Source of the DNA: Prevotellaceae bacterium | Lineage (GTDB): Bacteria > Bacteroidota > Bacteroidia > Bacteroidales > UBA932 | DNA length: 64,000 bases | Assembly: GCA_031258195.1 (NCBI GenBank) | Contig: JAIRNF010000024.1 | Coordinates: forward strand, 1-64,000 | Direction of reading: 5' to 3' | Translations under genes and position numbers: made by a program | The notes under the pieces: model-generated | What the model was told of the DNA's origin: nothing | The model's input: the letters and a program-made list of their open reading frames with translations, nothing else | Databases searched by the model: none | Part shown: positions 54,151-61,882 of the stretch, piece by piece | Layout of the letters: each line of letters opens with the position of its first letter | Position numbering within the stretch: position 1 is the first letter of the stretch

Positions 54151-54674
54151 ACATAAGTGTTATAAAATATATACTACTTTTTATTTTACTAATACTGCTA
54201 CAAGAGTTTGTATTTGATAATATTCAGGTAGGCACTCTTCTTACGCCATATGTGTATATTTTATTTATTCTTATACTACCATTTTCTTATGCGCCATCGG
54301 TAGTTGTTATTCTATCGTTTCTTTTAGGGCTATCGGTTGATTTCTTTACTACCGATATACTAGGGCTACATGCCTTTGCATGCACAGTAATCGGTTATTT
54401 TCGCGGATTTGTTTTTAAAGCGTTAAAACCTAAGGATGATACGGAACAGAAAATAGCTACCACTACTATTTACACAATGGGTTGGCGTCCGTTTTTACTA
54501 TATGTAACAATCTTAGTTTTAATGCACCATTCGTGTTTATTTATATTAGAAACGTTTAAGCTGTATAATCCTTTATACTTATTAATCCATATACTATTGA
54601 ATTCACTTGTTTCCATTACATTCATAATTTTAATAGAGCTCGCATTTTTCAGAAATCCTCGTAGTCAATCGTAA
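54147..54674 (+). CDS. mreD: rod shape-determining protein MreD
   Basis: Polytopic membrane protein of 175 residues with about five or six helices and no soluble domain. LGLSVDFFTTDILGLHAFACTVIGYFRGFVFKAL (about 58-92) is the most conserved part of the family. Identification rests on size, topology and position between mreC (ATGA overlap) and mrdA. Confidence 0.9.
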   Translation: MNISVIKYILLFILLILLQEFVFDNIQVGTLLTPYVYILFILILPFSYAPSVVVILSFLLGLSVDFFTTDILGLHAFACTVIGYFRGFVFKALKPKDDTEQKIATTTIYTMGWRPFLLYVTILVLMHHSCLFILETFKLYNPLYLLIHILLNSLVSITFIILIELAFFRNPRSQS

Positions 54675-54679
54675 TTATT

Positions 54680-56548
54680 ATGCAAGTTGGCATAGAGAAA
54701 AGAAATATTATTATTGTTGTATTTATACTTGTAGGCATAGTATTGCTTTTAAAGATACTATCGTTACAAGTATTTAGTGATTATTACAAAATTGCTGCCG
54801 AAAACAATGCTTTTTTTAGAGAAACACAATATCCTGCCCGCGGGCTAATTTATGATAGAAACGGAAATGAGCTTGTAGTAAACAAAACTGTTTACGATAT
54901 AATGGCTATTCCTCGTGAGGTTGTATCTATCGATACGGCCGAGATTTGCCGAACACTTGGTATAGAAAAAGAAGTCTTAATTCCGTTGTTAGAAGAAATA
55001 GAAAAAAAGAAAAAAGGGTCATCGGGGTACCAGTTTATGGCTTTTATGAGGCAAGTACCGGCGGAAACCCATGCTTTATTTCAAGAAAAATCCTATAAGT
55101 TTCCCGGCTTTTATAGTCAAGCCCGAACCAATCGTCGGTATGTTCGTGGTATATCCGGAAATCTTTTGGGTTATGTTAACGAGGTTGATAAAACAATATT
55201 GGAGAATGACAAAGAGAAGTACTATCAGCAAGGCGATTATATAGGTAGAACAGGAATAGAAGAAGCGTACGAAGGAGTTTTACGAGGAACAAAAGGTGTT
55301 AGTATCTTCGTTCGCGATGTACATAATCGCATTAAGCAACCATATAACGAAGGTTACAACGATACACCCGCTGTGGCAGGGAAGAGTATAACAACCACCA
55401 TTGATGCCGATTTACAGGAATATGCTGAAAAGCTTATAGCGAATAAAATTGGTGGCATTGTTGCATTAGAGCCATCCACGGGAGAGATCTTAGCAATGGT
55501 TTCTAGTCCCGGATTTTCTCCCGAATTAATGACAGGACAGGATAGGGGAAAGAACTATGCCGAGCTGAGTTCAGATCGTTTCAAGCCTATGTTTAATAGA
55601 GCCTTAATGTCCTCTTATCCTCCCGGTTCAACTTTTAAGCTGTTTACTGCATTAACCGGATTGCAAGAAGGAGTAGTAACCCCTCAAACTCGTTATGGTT
55701 GTTCTATGGGGTATAGAGTAGGTAGAGGCGTAGGTTGCCATGCCCATCCTTCGCCACTTGATCTTCCAAGGTCTATTATGATGTCTTGTAATGCGTACTA
55801 CTGCCATGTTTTCAGAGATATTGTAGATAATCCAAAGTATAATAATATAGAAAAAGGGCTGGAACGTTGGATTGAGTATGCTCATTCTTTTGGTTTGGGG
55901 CATAAGCTGAATACTGATTTAATAGGAGAGCGGGCGGGTACTTTGCCAACTGTCGAGCGATATAACAATATTCATGGTAAAAACAGGTGGAAATCTTTAA
56001 CTATTATATCGCTTGCTATTGGTCAGGGAGAAACGGGTCTTACCCCTCTACAGCTGGCAAACCTGAGTGCAACTATAGCGAATAGAGGCTACTATGTAAC
56101 GCCGCATGTCATAAAAAAAATAGAAGGCTCTGATACTATTCCGGCTCGTTTTTACGAAAAGCATCATGCTATGGTAGATGAGAAGCATTACGACCCGGCA
56201 ATAGAAGGAATGTACTTAGCAGTTAATAGTCCTACTGGCGTTGGCGCTACAGCTGCGTGGGTTAAAGTTCCCGGATTGGAAATTTGTGGCAAAACAGGTA
56301 CCGCACAGAATCCTCCGTACGAAGATCATTCCATCTTCTTTTGTTTTGCTCCCCGCGAGAATCCGAAGATTGCGGTTGCGGTGTATATTGAAAATGCAGG
56401 ACCTGGTGGACGACATGCTGCTCCTCTTGCGACGCTGGTTGTGGAGAAGTATCTTAATGGAGAAATTGGCGATGGGCGTAAGCATATAGAAAATAATGTA
56501 ATTTCTACCGACTTGAGAGACTTATACTTAAAGAGAATGAGACGCTGA
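54680..56548 (+). CDS. mrdA: elongasome transpeptidase PBP2
   Basis: Class B penicillin-binding protein for lateral wall synthesis. The product has 622 residues. A transmembrane helix lies near 10-28, then the pedestal with PARGLIYDRNGNELVVNK, and the transpeptidase domain with STFK (317-320), SCN (369-371) and KTGTA (538-542). It has no PASTA domain, unlike the divisome PBP at 33439-35574. The stop shares a base with the rodA start. Confidence 0.96.
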   Translation: MQVGIEKRNIIIVVFILVGIVLLLKILSLQVFSDYYKIAAENNAFFRETQYPARGLIYDRNGNELVVNKTVYDIMAIPREVVSIDTAEICRTLGIEKEVLIPLLEEIEKKKKGSSGYQFMAFMRQVPAETHALFQEKSYKFPGFYSQARTNRRYVRGISGNLLGYVNEVDKTILENDKEKYYQQGDYIGRTGIEEAYEGVLRGTKGVSIFVRDVHNRIKQPYNEGYNDTPAVAGKSITTTIDADLQEYAEKLIANKIGGIVALEPSTGEILAMVSSPGFSPELMTGQDRGKNYAELSSDRFKPMFNRALMSSYPPGSTFKLFTALTGLQEGVVTPQTRYGCSMGYRVGRGVGCHAHPSPLDLPRSIMMSCNAYYCHVFRDIVDNPKYNNIEKGLERWIEYAHSFGLGHKLNTDLIGERAGTLPTVERYNNIHGKNRWKSLTIISLAIGQGETGLTPLQLANLSATIANRGYYVTPHVIKKIEGSDTIPARFYEKHHAMVDEKHYDPAIEGMYLAVNSPTGVGATAAWVKVPGLEICGKTGTAQNPPYEDHSIFFCFAPRENPKIAVAVYIENAGPGGRHAAPLATLVVEKYLNGEIGDGRKHIENNVISTDLRDLYLKRMRR

Positions 56549-57975
56549 TGGTAAGCAAGGTTAATAGAGGGAAAAGTATATTGGCTAGCCTGGATTGGTC
56601 GATTGTATTTGTCTATCTGCTGCTTGTGTTTATTGGCTGGATAAGTATTTATGCCGCAGTTTATGACGAAGACCATAGTGGCATTGTTGATATGTCGCAA
56701 CGATATGGGATGCAGCTTATTTGGATTTTTGCAGGTTTGGTTGTTGCGTTAGTGATGCTTTTGTTGGATGTTAGATTCTATTCGGTCTTTGCCAACTACG
56801 TATATTTAGCGATAATGTTATTGCTGGTTTTTGTATTGTTTTTTGGTATTGAAGTTAACGGAGCAAAATCATGGATTGCTATTGGAAACGTTAGGCTGCA
56901 ACCTGCGGAAATGGCAAAAGTGGCAACCGCATTAGCCTTAGCGAAGCTAATGAGCGGACACAGCTTTAAGTTAGATAGAATATCAAGTATAGCAAAAATA
57001 GCAACCTTAATTCTTATTCCTGTAGTTTTAATCTTTTTACAGCACGATGTCGGATCGGCTCTTGTATTTGTATCGTTTATAATAATGTTTTATCGCGAGG
57101 GTTTATCAGGTTGGGTAATGAGTTTATTTGTATTTCTTATTGCTATTTTCTTTTTATCGTTAACCTTAGATCCATACGTTATTTACTTAATAATTACAGG
57201 AGCATCCTTTGCGGTATATGCCGTTTTGAGCCGTCGTTTTATGCGTGCAATATTGTTGGCTGTAACATTTGCATGTATTTATATCTGTGCTGGTATAGCT
57301 ACGGACTGGCTTGATATTACCGTAAGCAATGAGATTGTTGCGCTGGCGTGTTGTGGTATTTTTATTGTTGGCGGTTTATACAAAGCTTTAAAGAATAAGC
57401 CGCATTATATTTATGTGATTGTTGCTTTTTTTATTGCAACAGCTGTTTTTTCTTACTCGGTAGATTATGTGGTGGACAACGTTCTTGAACCTCACCAGCG
57501 TGTAAGAATAGAAAATTTAGTGGGTAAAAATATTGATTTACAAAAAACGGGCTACAACGTACATCAGTCTGAAATTGCAATAGGTTCGGGAAGATTTACC
57601 GGAAAAGGTTTTTTGCAGGGTACACAAACGCGCTATAACTATGTTCCTGAGCAAAGCACCGATTTTATTTTTTGTACAATAGGCGAAGAGTGGGGTTTTA
57701 TTGGTTGTTTTGTTGTGATTACCCTATACCTTATTTTGTCGATTCGGCTTGTATTAATATCGGAACGGCAGAAATCAACATTCGCGCGAATTTATGGCTA
57801 TTGTGTGGTATCTATTATATTTTTCCACTTCTTTATTAATATCGCTATGACCATTGGTCTTGCTCCTGTTATTGGTATTCCCCTTCCGTTTATCAGCTAT
57901 GGAGGCTCTTCATTGTGGACATTTACCGCACTTCTTTTTATTATGCTCAAGCTGGATGCCTCACGGTTTCAATAA
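56548..57975 (+). CDS. rodA: lipid II polymerase RodA (SEDS family)
   Basis: Glycan polymerase partner of PBP2. The product has 475 residues, longer than the roughly 370 of E. coli because of extra hydrophobic helices in the middle (about 185-300). The catalytic region NGAKSWIAIGNVRLQPAEMAKVATAL (about 106-131) shows Glu instead of the Asp usually found at this position in the QPADxAK motif of FtsW; QPAE is usual for RodA. PLPFISYGGSSLWTFTALLF near 448-467 is the C-terminal signature. Last gene of the mre operon. Confidence 0.95.
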   Translation: MVSKVNRGKSILASLDWSIVFVYLLLVFIGWISIYAAVYDEDHSGIVDMSQRYGMQLIWIFAGLVVALVMLLLDVRFYSVFANYVYLAIMLLLVFVLFFGIEVNGAKSWIAIGNVRLQPAEMAKVATALALAKLMSGHSFKLDRISSIAKIATLILIPVVLIFLQHDVGSALVFVSFIIMFYREGLSGWVMSLFVFLIAIFFLSLTLDPYVIYLIITGASFAVYAVLSRRFMRAILLAVTFACIYICAGIATDWLDITVSNEIVALACCGIFIVGGLYKALKNKPHYIYVIVAFFIATAVFSYSVDYVVDNVLEPHQRVRIENLVGKNIDLQKTGYNVHQSEIAIGSGRFTGKGFLQGTQTRYNYVPEQSTDFIFCTIGEEWGFIGCFVVITLYLILSIRLVLISERQKSTFARIYGYCVVSIIFFHFFINIAMTIGLAPVIGIPLPFISYGGSSLWTFTALLFIMLKLDASRFQ

Positions 57976-58265
57976 AAATATGGAAATAATTAAACATAAG
58001 TTTATTATACGATATTAATTTGTGGTGATATTTGTTGGATGCTTTTAATAACAATTCTTAATAAATACACTTGAAATAGTTTCAAATCAAAATCAAAAGA
58101 TATGCTTATCAACATATTTTAGAAAAGATTATTTTATTGTTATTTTTATCTATTGAAAGTTAGTGCTTTGACCAACCGGCACTTTAGTCGTCTAGTATTT
58201 TTCTTACCTTTGTTCTCCTTAAACTTTCAGTCTCAAAAATCAATTTTGAAAAATTTTAAATAGAC
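57976..58265. other. intergenic region with the PFOR promoter
   Basis: These 290 nt hold no reading frame of note. A weak TAAAC-ataa-GTTTA hairpin near 57990-58005 could mark the end of the mre operon. The remainder is AT-rich, with the -7 box at 58205-58212. Confidence 0.6.
58205..58212 (+). promoter_or_regulatory. -7 box of the pyruvate:ferredoxin oxidoreductase gene
   Basis: TACCTTTG lies 53 nt before the ATG at 58266. TTTAG at 58183-58187 is 17 nt upstream, a poor -33 match in sequence and spacing. Confidence 0.55.
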
Positions 58266-61200
58266 ATGACAAAACAGAAGAAATTTATCACTTGCGATGG
58301 CAACTATGCTGCAGCACATGTGGCATATATGTTTAGTGAAGTGGCTGCTATTTATCCAATTACTCCCTCGTCAACAATGGCTGAATATGTTGATGAGTGG
58401 GCGGCTTACGGGAAAAAGAACCTTTTCGGAGAAACCGTTAAGGTTGTCGAAATGCAGTCTGAGGGCGGAGCGGCGGGCGCTGTTCATGGGTCATTGCAAG
58501 CGGGTGCTTTGACTTCTACGTTTACAGCCTCGCAGGGCTTGCTTCTTATGATCCCGAATATGTATAAGATATCAGGAGAGTTACTTCCCGGTGTTTTCCA
58601 TGTATCGGCACGTGCTTTAGCCGCACAGGCGTTATCAATTTTTGGCGATCATAGCGATGTAATGTCAGCCCGCCAAACCGGATTTGCCTTCCTTGCATCT
58701 GGTGGTGTACAAGAGGTTATGGATTTGTCGGCTGTTGCACATCTCGCGGCAATTAAAGGGCGTCTTCCTTTCTGCCATTTCTTTGATGGATTCCGCACAT
58801 CGCACGAAATACAAAAAATAGAAGAGATTGATGCGGATGCTTTAAAGGCTCTGATAGATGAAAAAGCGTTGACAGATTTTCGTAAACGCGCATTGAATCC
58901 CGAGTCTCCCGTGACTCGCGGTACGGCTCAGAATCCTGATGTTTACTTCCAATCACGTGAGGCTGCGAATAAGTTCTACGATGCTATTCCTGATTTTGTT
59001 GCTTATTATATGGACGAAATGAGCAAAATTACAGGTCGTCAGTATAGGCCGTTTAACTACTATGGCGCGGAAGATGCGGAGCGTGTTATTATTGCGATGG
59101 GATCGGTAACAGATACAATTAAAGAAGCTGTAGATAGCTTAAATGCAAAGGGCGAGAAAGTAGGCGTACTTATCGTTCATTTATACCGTCCGTTCTCTGC
59201 TAAATATTTTATGGCTGTTATGCCTAAAACGGTAAAACGCATTGCGGTTCTGGATCGTACTAAAGAACCCGGTGCAAATGGTGAGCCTCTTTACCTAGAT
59301 GTAAAAGATATATTCTATGGTCAGACTGACGCTCCGGTTATTGTTGGCGGACGCTATGGTCTTTCATCAAAAGATACAACTCCTGCTCAGATATTCTCAG
59401 TATTTGAGAATTTGAGCATGAACGAACCTAAGAATGGTTTTACTATTGGTATTGTAGATGATGTTACCTTTAAATCGTTACCACAAAAAGAAGAAGTTTC
59501 TTTAGCGGCGGAAGGAACGTTCGAAGCTAAGTTTTACGGATTAGGCTCTGATGGTACTGTTGGAGCAAACAAGAATACTATTAAAATTATTGGCGAGACC
59601 ACACCAAAGTATTGTCAGGCATACTTCTCATACGATTCTAAAAAATCCGGTGGATTTACTTGTTCACACCTGCGCTTTGGAGATAAGCCAATCAACTCTC
59701 CCTATTTAGTTACTACTCCTGATTTTGTTGCTTGTCATGTTCCTTCATATCTTAGCAAATATGATATGTTGCGTGGTATTAAGCAGGGCGGTACGTTCTT
59801 ACTGAATAGTCTTTGGAATGCTGATGAAACGAAAAAACGTCTGCCGGATTCGGTAAAGGCTACATTAGCAAAGAAAAAAATCAACTTCTATATTATTGAT
59901 GCTACAGAGATTGCGTCTAGTATCGGTTTGGGAAATCGTACAAATACTATTTTACAATCAGCATTTTTCAAAATTTCTAACGTAATTCCGTTTGAGATAG
60001 CCGTTGCTGAAATGAAATATGCGGTTGAGAAGAGCTATGGACGTAAGGGGGCTGATATTGTAAATATGAATAATGCTGCTATTGACCGTGGTGTTGAGTT
60101 TACAAAAGTTGAAGTTCCGGAAGAGTGGGCTAAGCTGAGTGATAAGTTTATAGTAGAGCCACCTCAACGCGAAAAACCAACCGAGTGGGTTGAGCGGGTG
60201 GCGGACATTGTGAACGCGCAAATGGGAGACGATCTCCCTGTAAGCGTTTTCAACGGATACGAAGATGGAACAATGCCTTCAGGTGCTGCTGCGTACGAAA
60301 AGCGTGGTATAGCAGTTCACGTTCCCGAGTGGCGGTCAGAAAACTGTATTCAGTGTAACCAGTGTGCATATGTTTGCCCTCATGCGGCAATTCGTCCTTA
60401 TTTAATGACAGATGCGGAACTTGCTGCCGCACCGGAAGGAACGGTGGCTGTACAAGGCAATGCGGTATTTAAAGAATATAAGTTCCGAATACAGGTTACT
60501 CCTCTTGATTGTTCTGGTTGCGGTAACTGCGCCGATGTTTGTCCCGCTAAAACAAAAGCTTTAGTGATGAAACCTATCGAAAGTCAAAGGGGCGAGCAAA
60601 TACGCTTTGAATATATGCACTCTAAAGTTGGTTATAAAGATACTGTTGCCGGTAAGTTCCAGAATGTGAAGAATAGCCAGTTCTCTCAACCTTTATTCGA
60701 ATTCTCCGGAGCTTGCGCGGGCTGTGGTGAAACGCCATATGTAAAGGCGGTTACTCAGCTATTCGGAGATAGAATGATGGTGGCAAACGCTACAGGGTGT
60801 TCTTCAATCTACAGCGGTTCTTACCCATCGTCCCCATATACTAAGAATGTACAAGGTCGTGGGCCTGCTTGGGCAAACTCATTATTCGAAGATAATGCCG
60901 AATTTGGATTCGGTATGCGTTTGGCTACCGAGCGTATGCGCGATCGTTTGGAGCACTTGATGAAAGAGGCTCGGAATTGTGCAAATTGCTCTGCTGAGCT
61001 TAAAGGTTTATTCAGCGAATGGATCGCTAGTCGTGAAGATTCTGCAAAAATTCGTGAATTGGCGGATAAAATTACTCCGTTAGTTAGCAAATGTACCGGC
61101 GATGCTTGCAAAGAAATAGCCAGCTTAAGCCATTACTTGGTTAAGCGTTCGCAGTGGATTATTGGTGGCGACGGTTGGGCATACGATATTGGTTATGGTG

Positions 61201-61799
61201 GTTTAGATCACGTATTAGCTTCTGGCGAAAATGTAAATGTACTAGTTCTTGATACTGAGGTTTATTCAAATACGGGTGGGCAGTCGTCAAAATCAACGCC
61301 GGCTGGTGCTGTGGCTAAGTTCGCTACTTCTGGTAAGCGCATTCGTAAAAAAGACTTGGGTATGATGGCCGCGTCTTATGGCTATGTATATGTCGCGCAA
61401 GTTGCAATGGGAGCGAACCATAACCAATTCTTCAACGCTCTGAAAGAGGCTGAGGCATATGACGGACCATCGCTTATTATTGCTTATTCTCCATGTATTA
61501 ATCATGGCTTAAAGGCGGGTATGGGTGCTTCTCAAAAAGAAGAAAAGCTGGCTGTTGAAGCGGGTTACTGGTCGCTGTTTCGCTACAATCCGGCGCTAGA
61601 AGCGGAAGGCAAGAATCCGTTTACGTTGGATAGCAAAGAACCTGATTGGTCGAAATTCCAAGACTTCTTAAAGGGAGAGGTTCGTTACAGCTCACTTGTA
61701 AAAACATTCCCGAAAGTTGCGGAGGAGTTGTTTAAAGCAACAGAAGAAAATGCTAAATGGCGCTATAATACATACAAACGTATGTCAGGGCAACGATAA
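58266..61799 (+). CDS. nifJ: pyruvate:ferredoxin (flavodoxin) oxidoreductase
   Basis: Single-chain enzyme of 1177 residues that oxidatively decarboxylates pyruvate to acetyl-CoA and reduces ferredoxin, central in anaerobic energy metabolism. Domain I (about 1-250) binds the substrate side (YPITPSSTMAEYVDEW). A CoA-binding and linker region follows. The ferredoxin-like domain V has two 4Fe-4S motifs, CIQCNQCAYVCP from Cys694 and CSGCGNCADVCP from Cys749. Domain VI binds thiamine pyrophosphate, with CAGCGETPY from Cys817 at the proximal cluster and GDGWAYDIGYGGLDHVL and DTEVYSNTGGQSS further on. It is monocistronic and ends at a strong terminator. Confidence 0.97.
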   Translation: MTKQKKFITCDGNYAAAHVAYMFSEVAAIYPITPSSTMAEYVDEWAAYGKKNLFGETVKVVEMQSEGGAAGAVHGSLQAGALTSTFTASQGLLLMIPNMYKISGELLPGVFHVSARALAAQALSIFGDHSDVMSARQTGFAFLASGGVQEVMDLSAVAHLAAIKGRLPFCHFFDGFRTSHEIQKIEEIDADALKALIDEKALTDFRKRALNPESPVTRGTAQNPDVYFQSREAANKFYDAIPDFVAYYMDEMSKITGRQYRPFNYYGAEDAERVIIAMGSVTDTIKEAVDSLNAKGEKVGVLIVHLYRPFSAKYFMAVMPKTVKRIAVLDRTKEPGANGEPLYLDVKDIFYGQTDAPVIVGGRYGLSSKDTTPAQIFSVFENLSMNEPKNGFTIGIVDDVTFKSLPQKEEVSLAAEGTFEAKFYGLGSDGTVGANKNTIKIIGETTPKYCQAYFSYDSKKSGGFTCSHLRFGDKPINSPYLVTTPDFVACHVPSYLSKYDMLRGIKQGGTFLLNSLWNADETKKRLPDSVKATLAKKKINFYIIDATEIASSIGLGNRTNTILQSAFFKISNVIPFEIAVAEMKYAVEKSYGRKGADIVNMNNAAIDRGVEFTKVEVPEEWAKLSDKFIVEPPQREKPTEWVERVADIVNAQMGDDLPVSVFNGYEDGTMPSGAAAYEKRGIAVHVPEWRSENCIQCNQCAYVCPHAAIRPYLMTDAELAAAPEGTVAVQGNAVFKEYKFRIQVTPLDCSGCGNCADVCPAKTKALVMKPIESQRGEQIRFEYMHSKVGYKDTVAGKFQNVKNSQFSQPLFEFSGACAGCGETPYVKAVTQLFGDRMMVANATGCSSIYSGSYPSSPYTKNVQGRGPAWANSLFEDNAEFGFGMRLATERMRDRLEHLMKEARNCANCSAELKGLFSEWIASREDSAKIRELADKITPLVSKCTGDACKEIASLSHYLVKRSQWIIGGDGWAYDIGYGGLDHVLASGENVNVLVLDTEVYSNTGGQSSKSTPAGAVAKFATSGKRIRKKDLGMMAASYGYVYVAQVAMGANHNQFFNALKEAEAYDGPSLIIAYSPCINHGLKAGMGASQKEEKLAVEAGYWSLFRYNPALEAEGKNPFTLDSKEPDWSKFQDFLKGEVRYSSLVKTFPKVAEELFKATEENAKWRYNTYKRMSGQR

Positions 61800-61820
61800 A
61801 GTATTTTTGGAATATTCTAA

Positions 61821-61860
61821 TAGAAAAAGGTTAAGAGTTCATGCTCTTAACCTTTTTCTA
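61821..61860. terminator. bidirectional terminator between convergent genes
   Basis: Arms 61821-61837 and 61844-61860 are a perfect 17-bp inverted repeat (tagaaaaaggttaagag and its complement) with loop TTCATG. The A/T-rich ends give a U-run on either strand, so it can stop both the oxidoreductase and the facing surface-protein transcript. Confidence 0.9.
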
Positions 61861-61882
61861 TTTAAAAGAATTATTTTCTTGT

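Noticed and set aside
58753..61505. Minus-strand open frames of 60-96 codons inside the pyruvate:ferredoxin oxidoreductase gene
   Set aside because: They overlap a certain, well-conserved gene and show no recognisable protein features.
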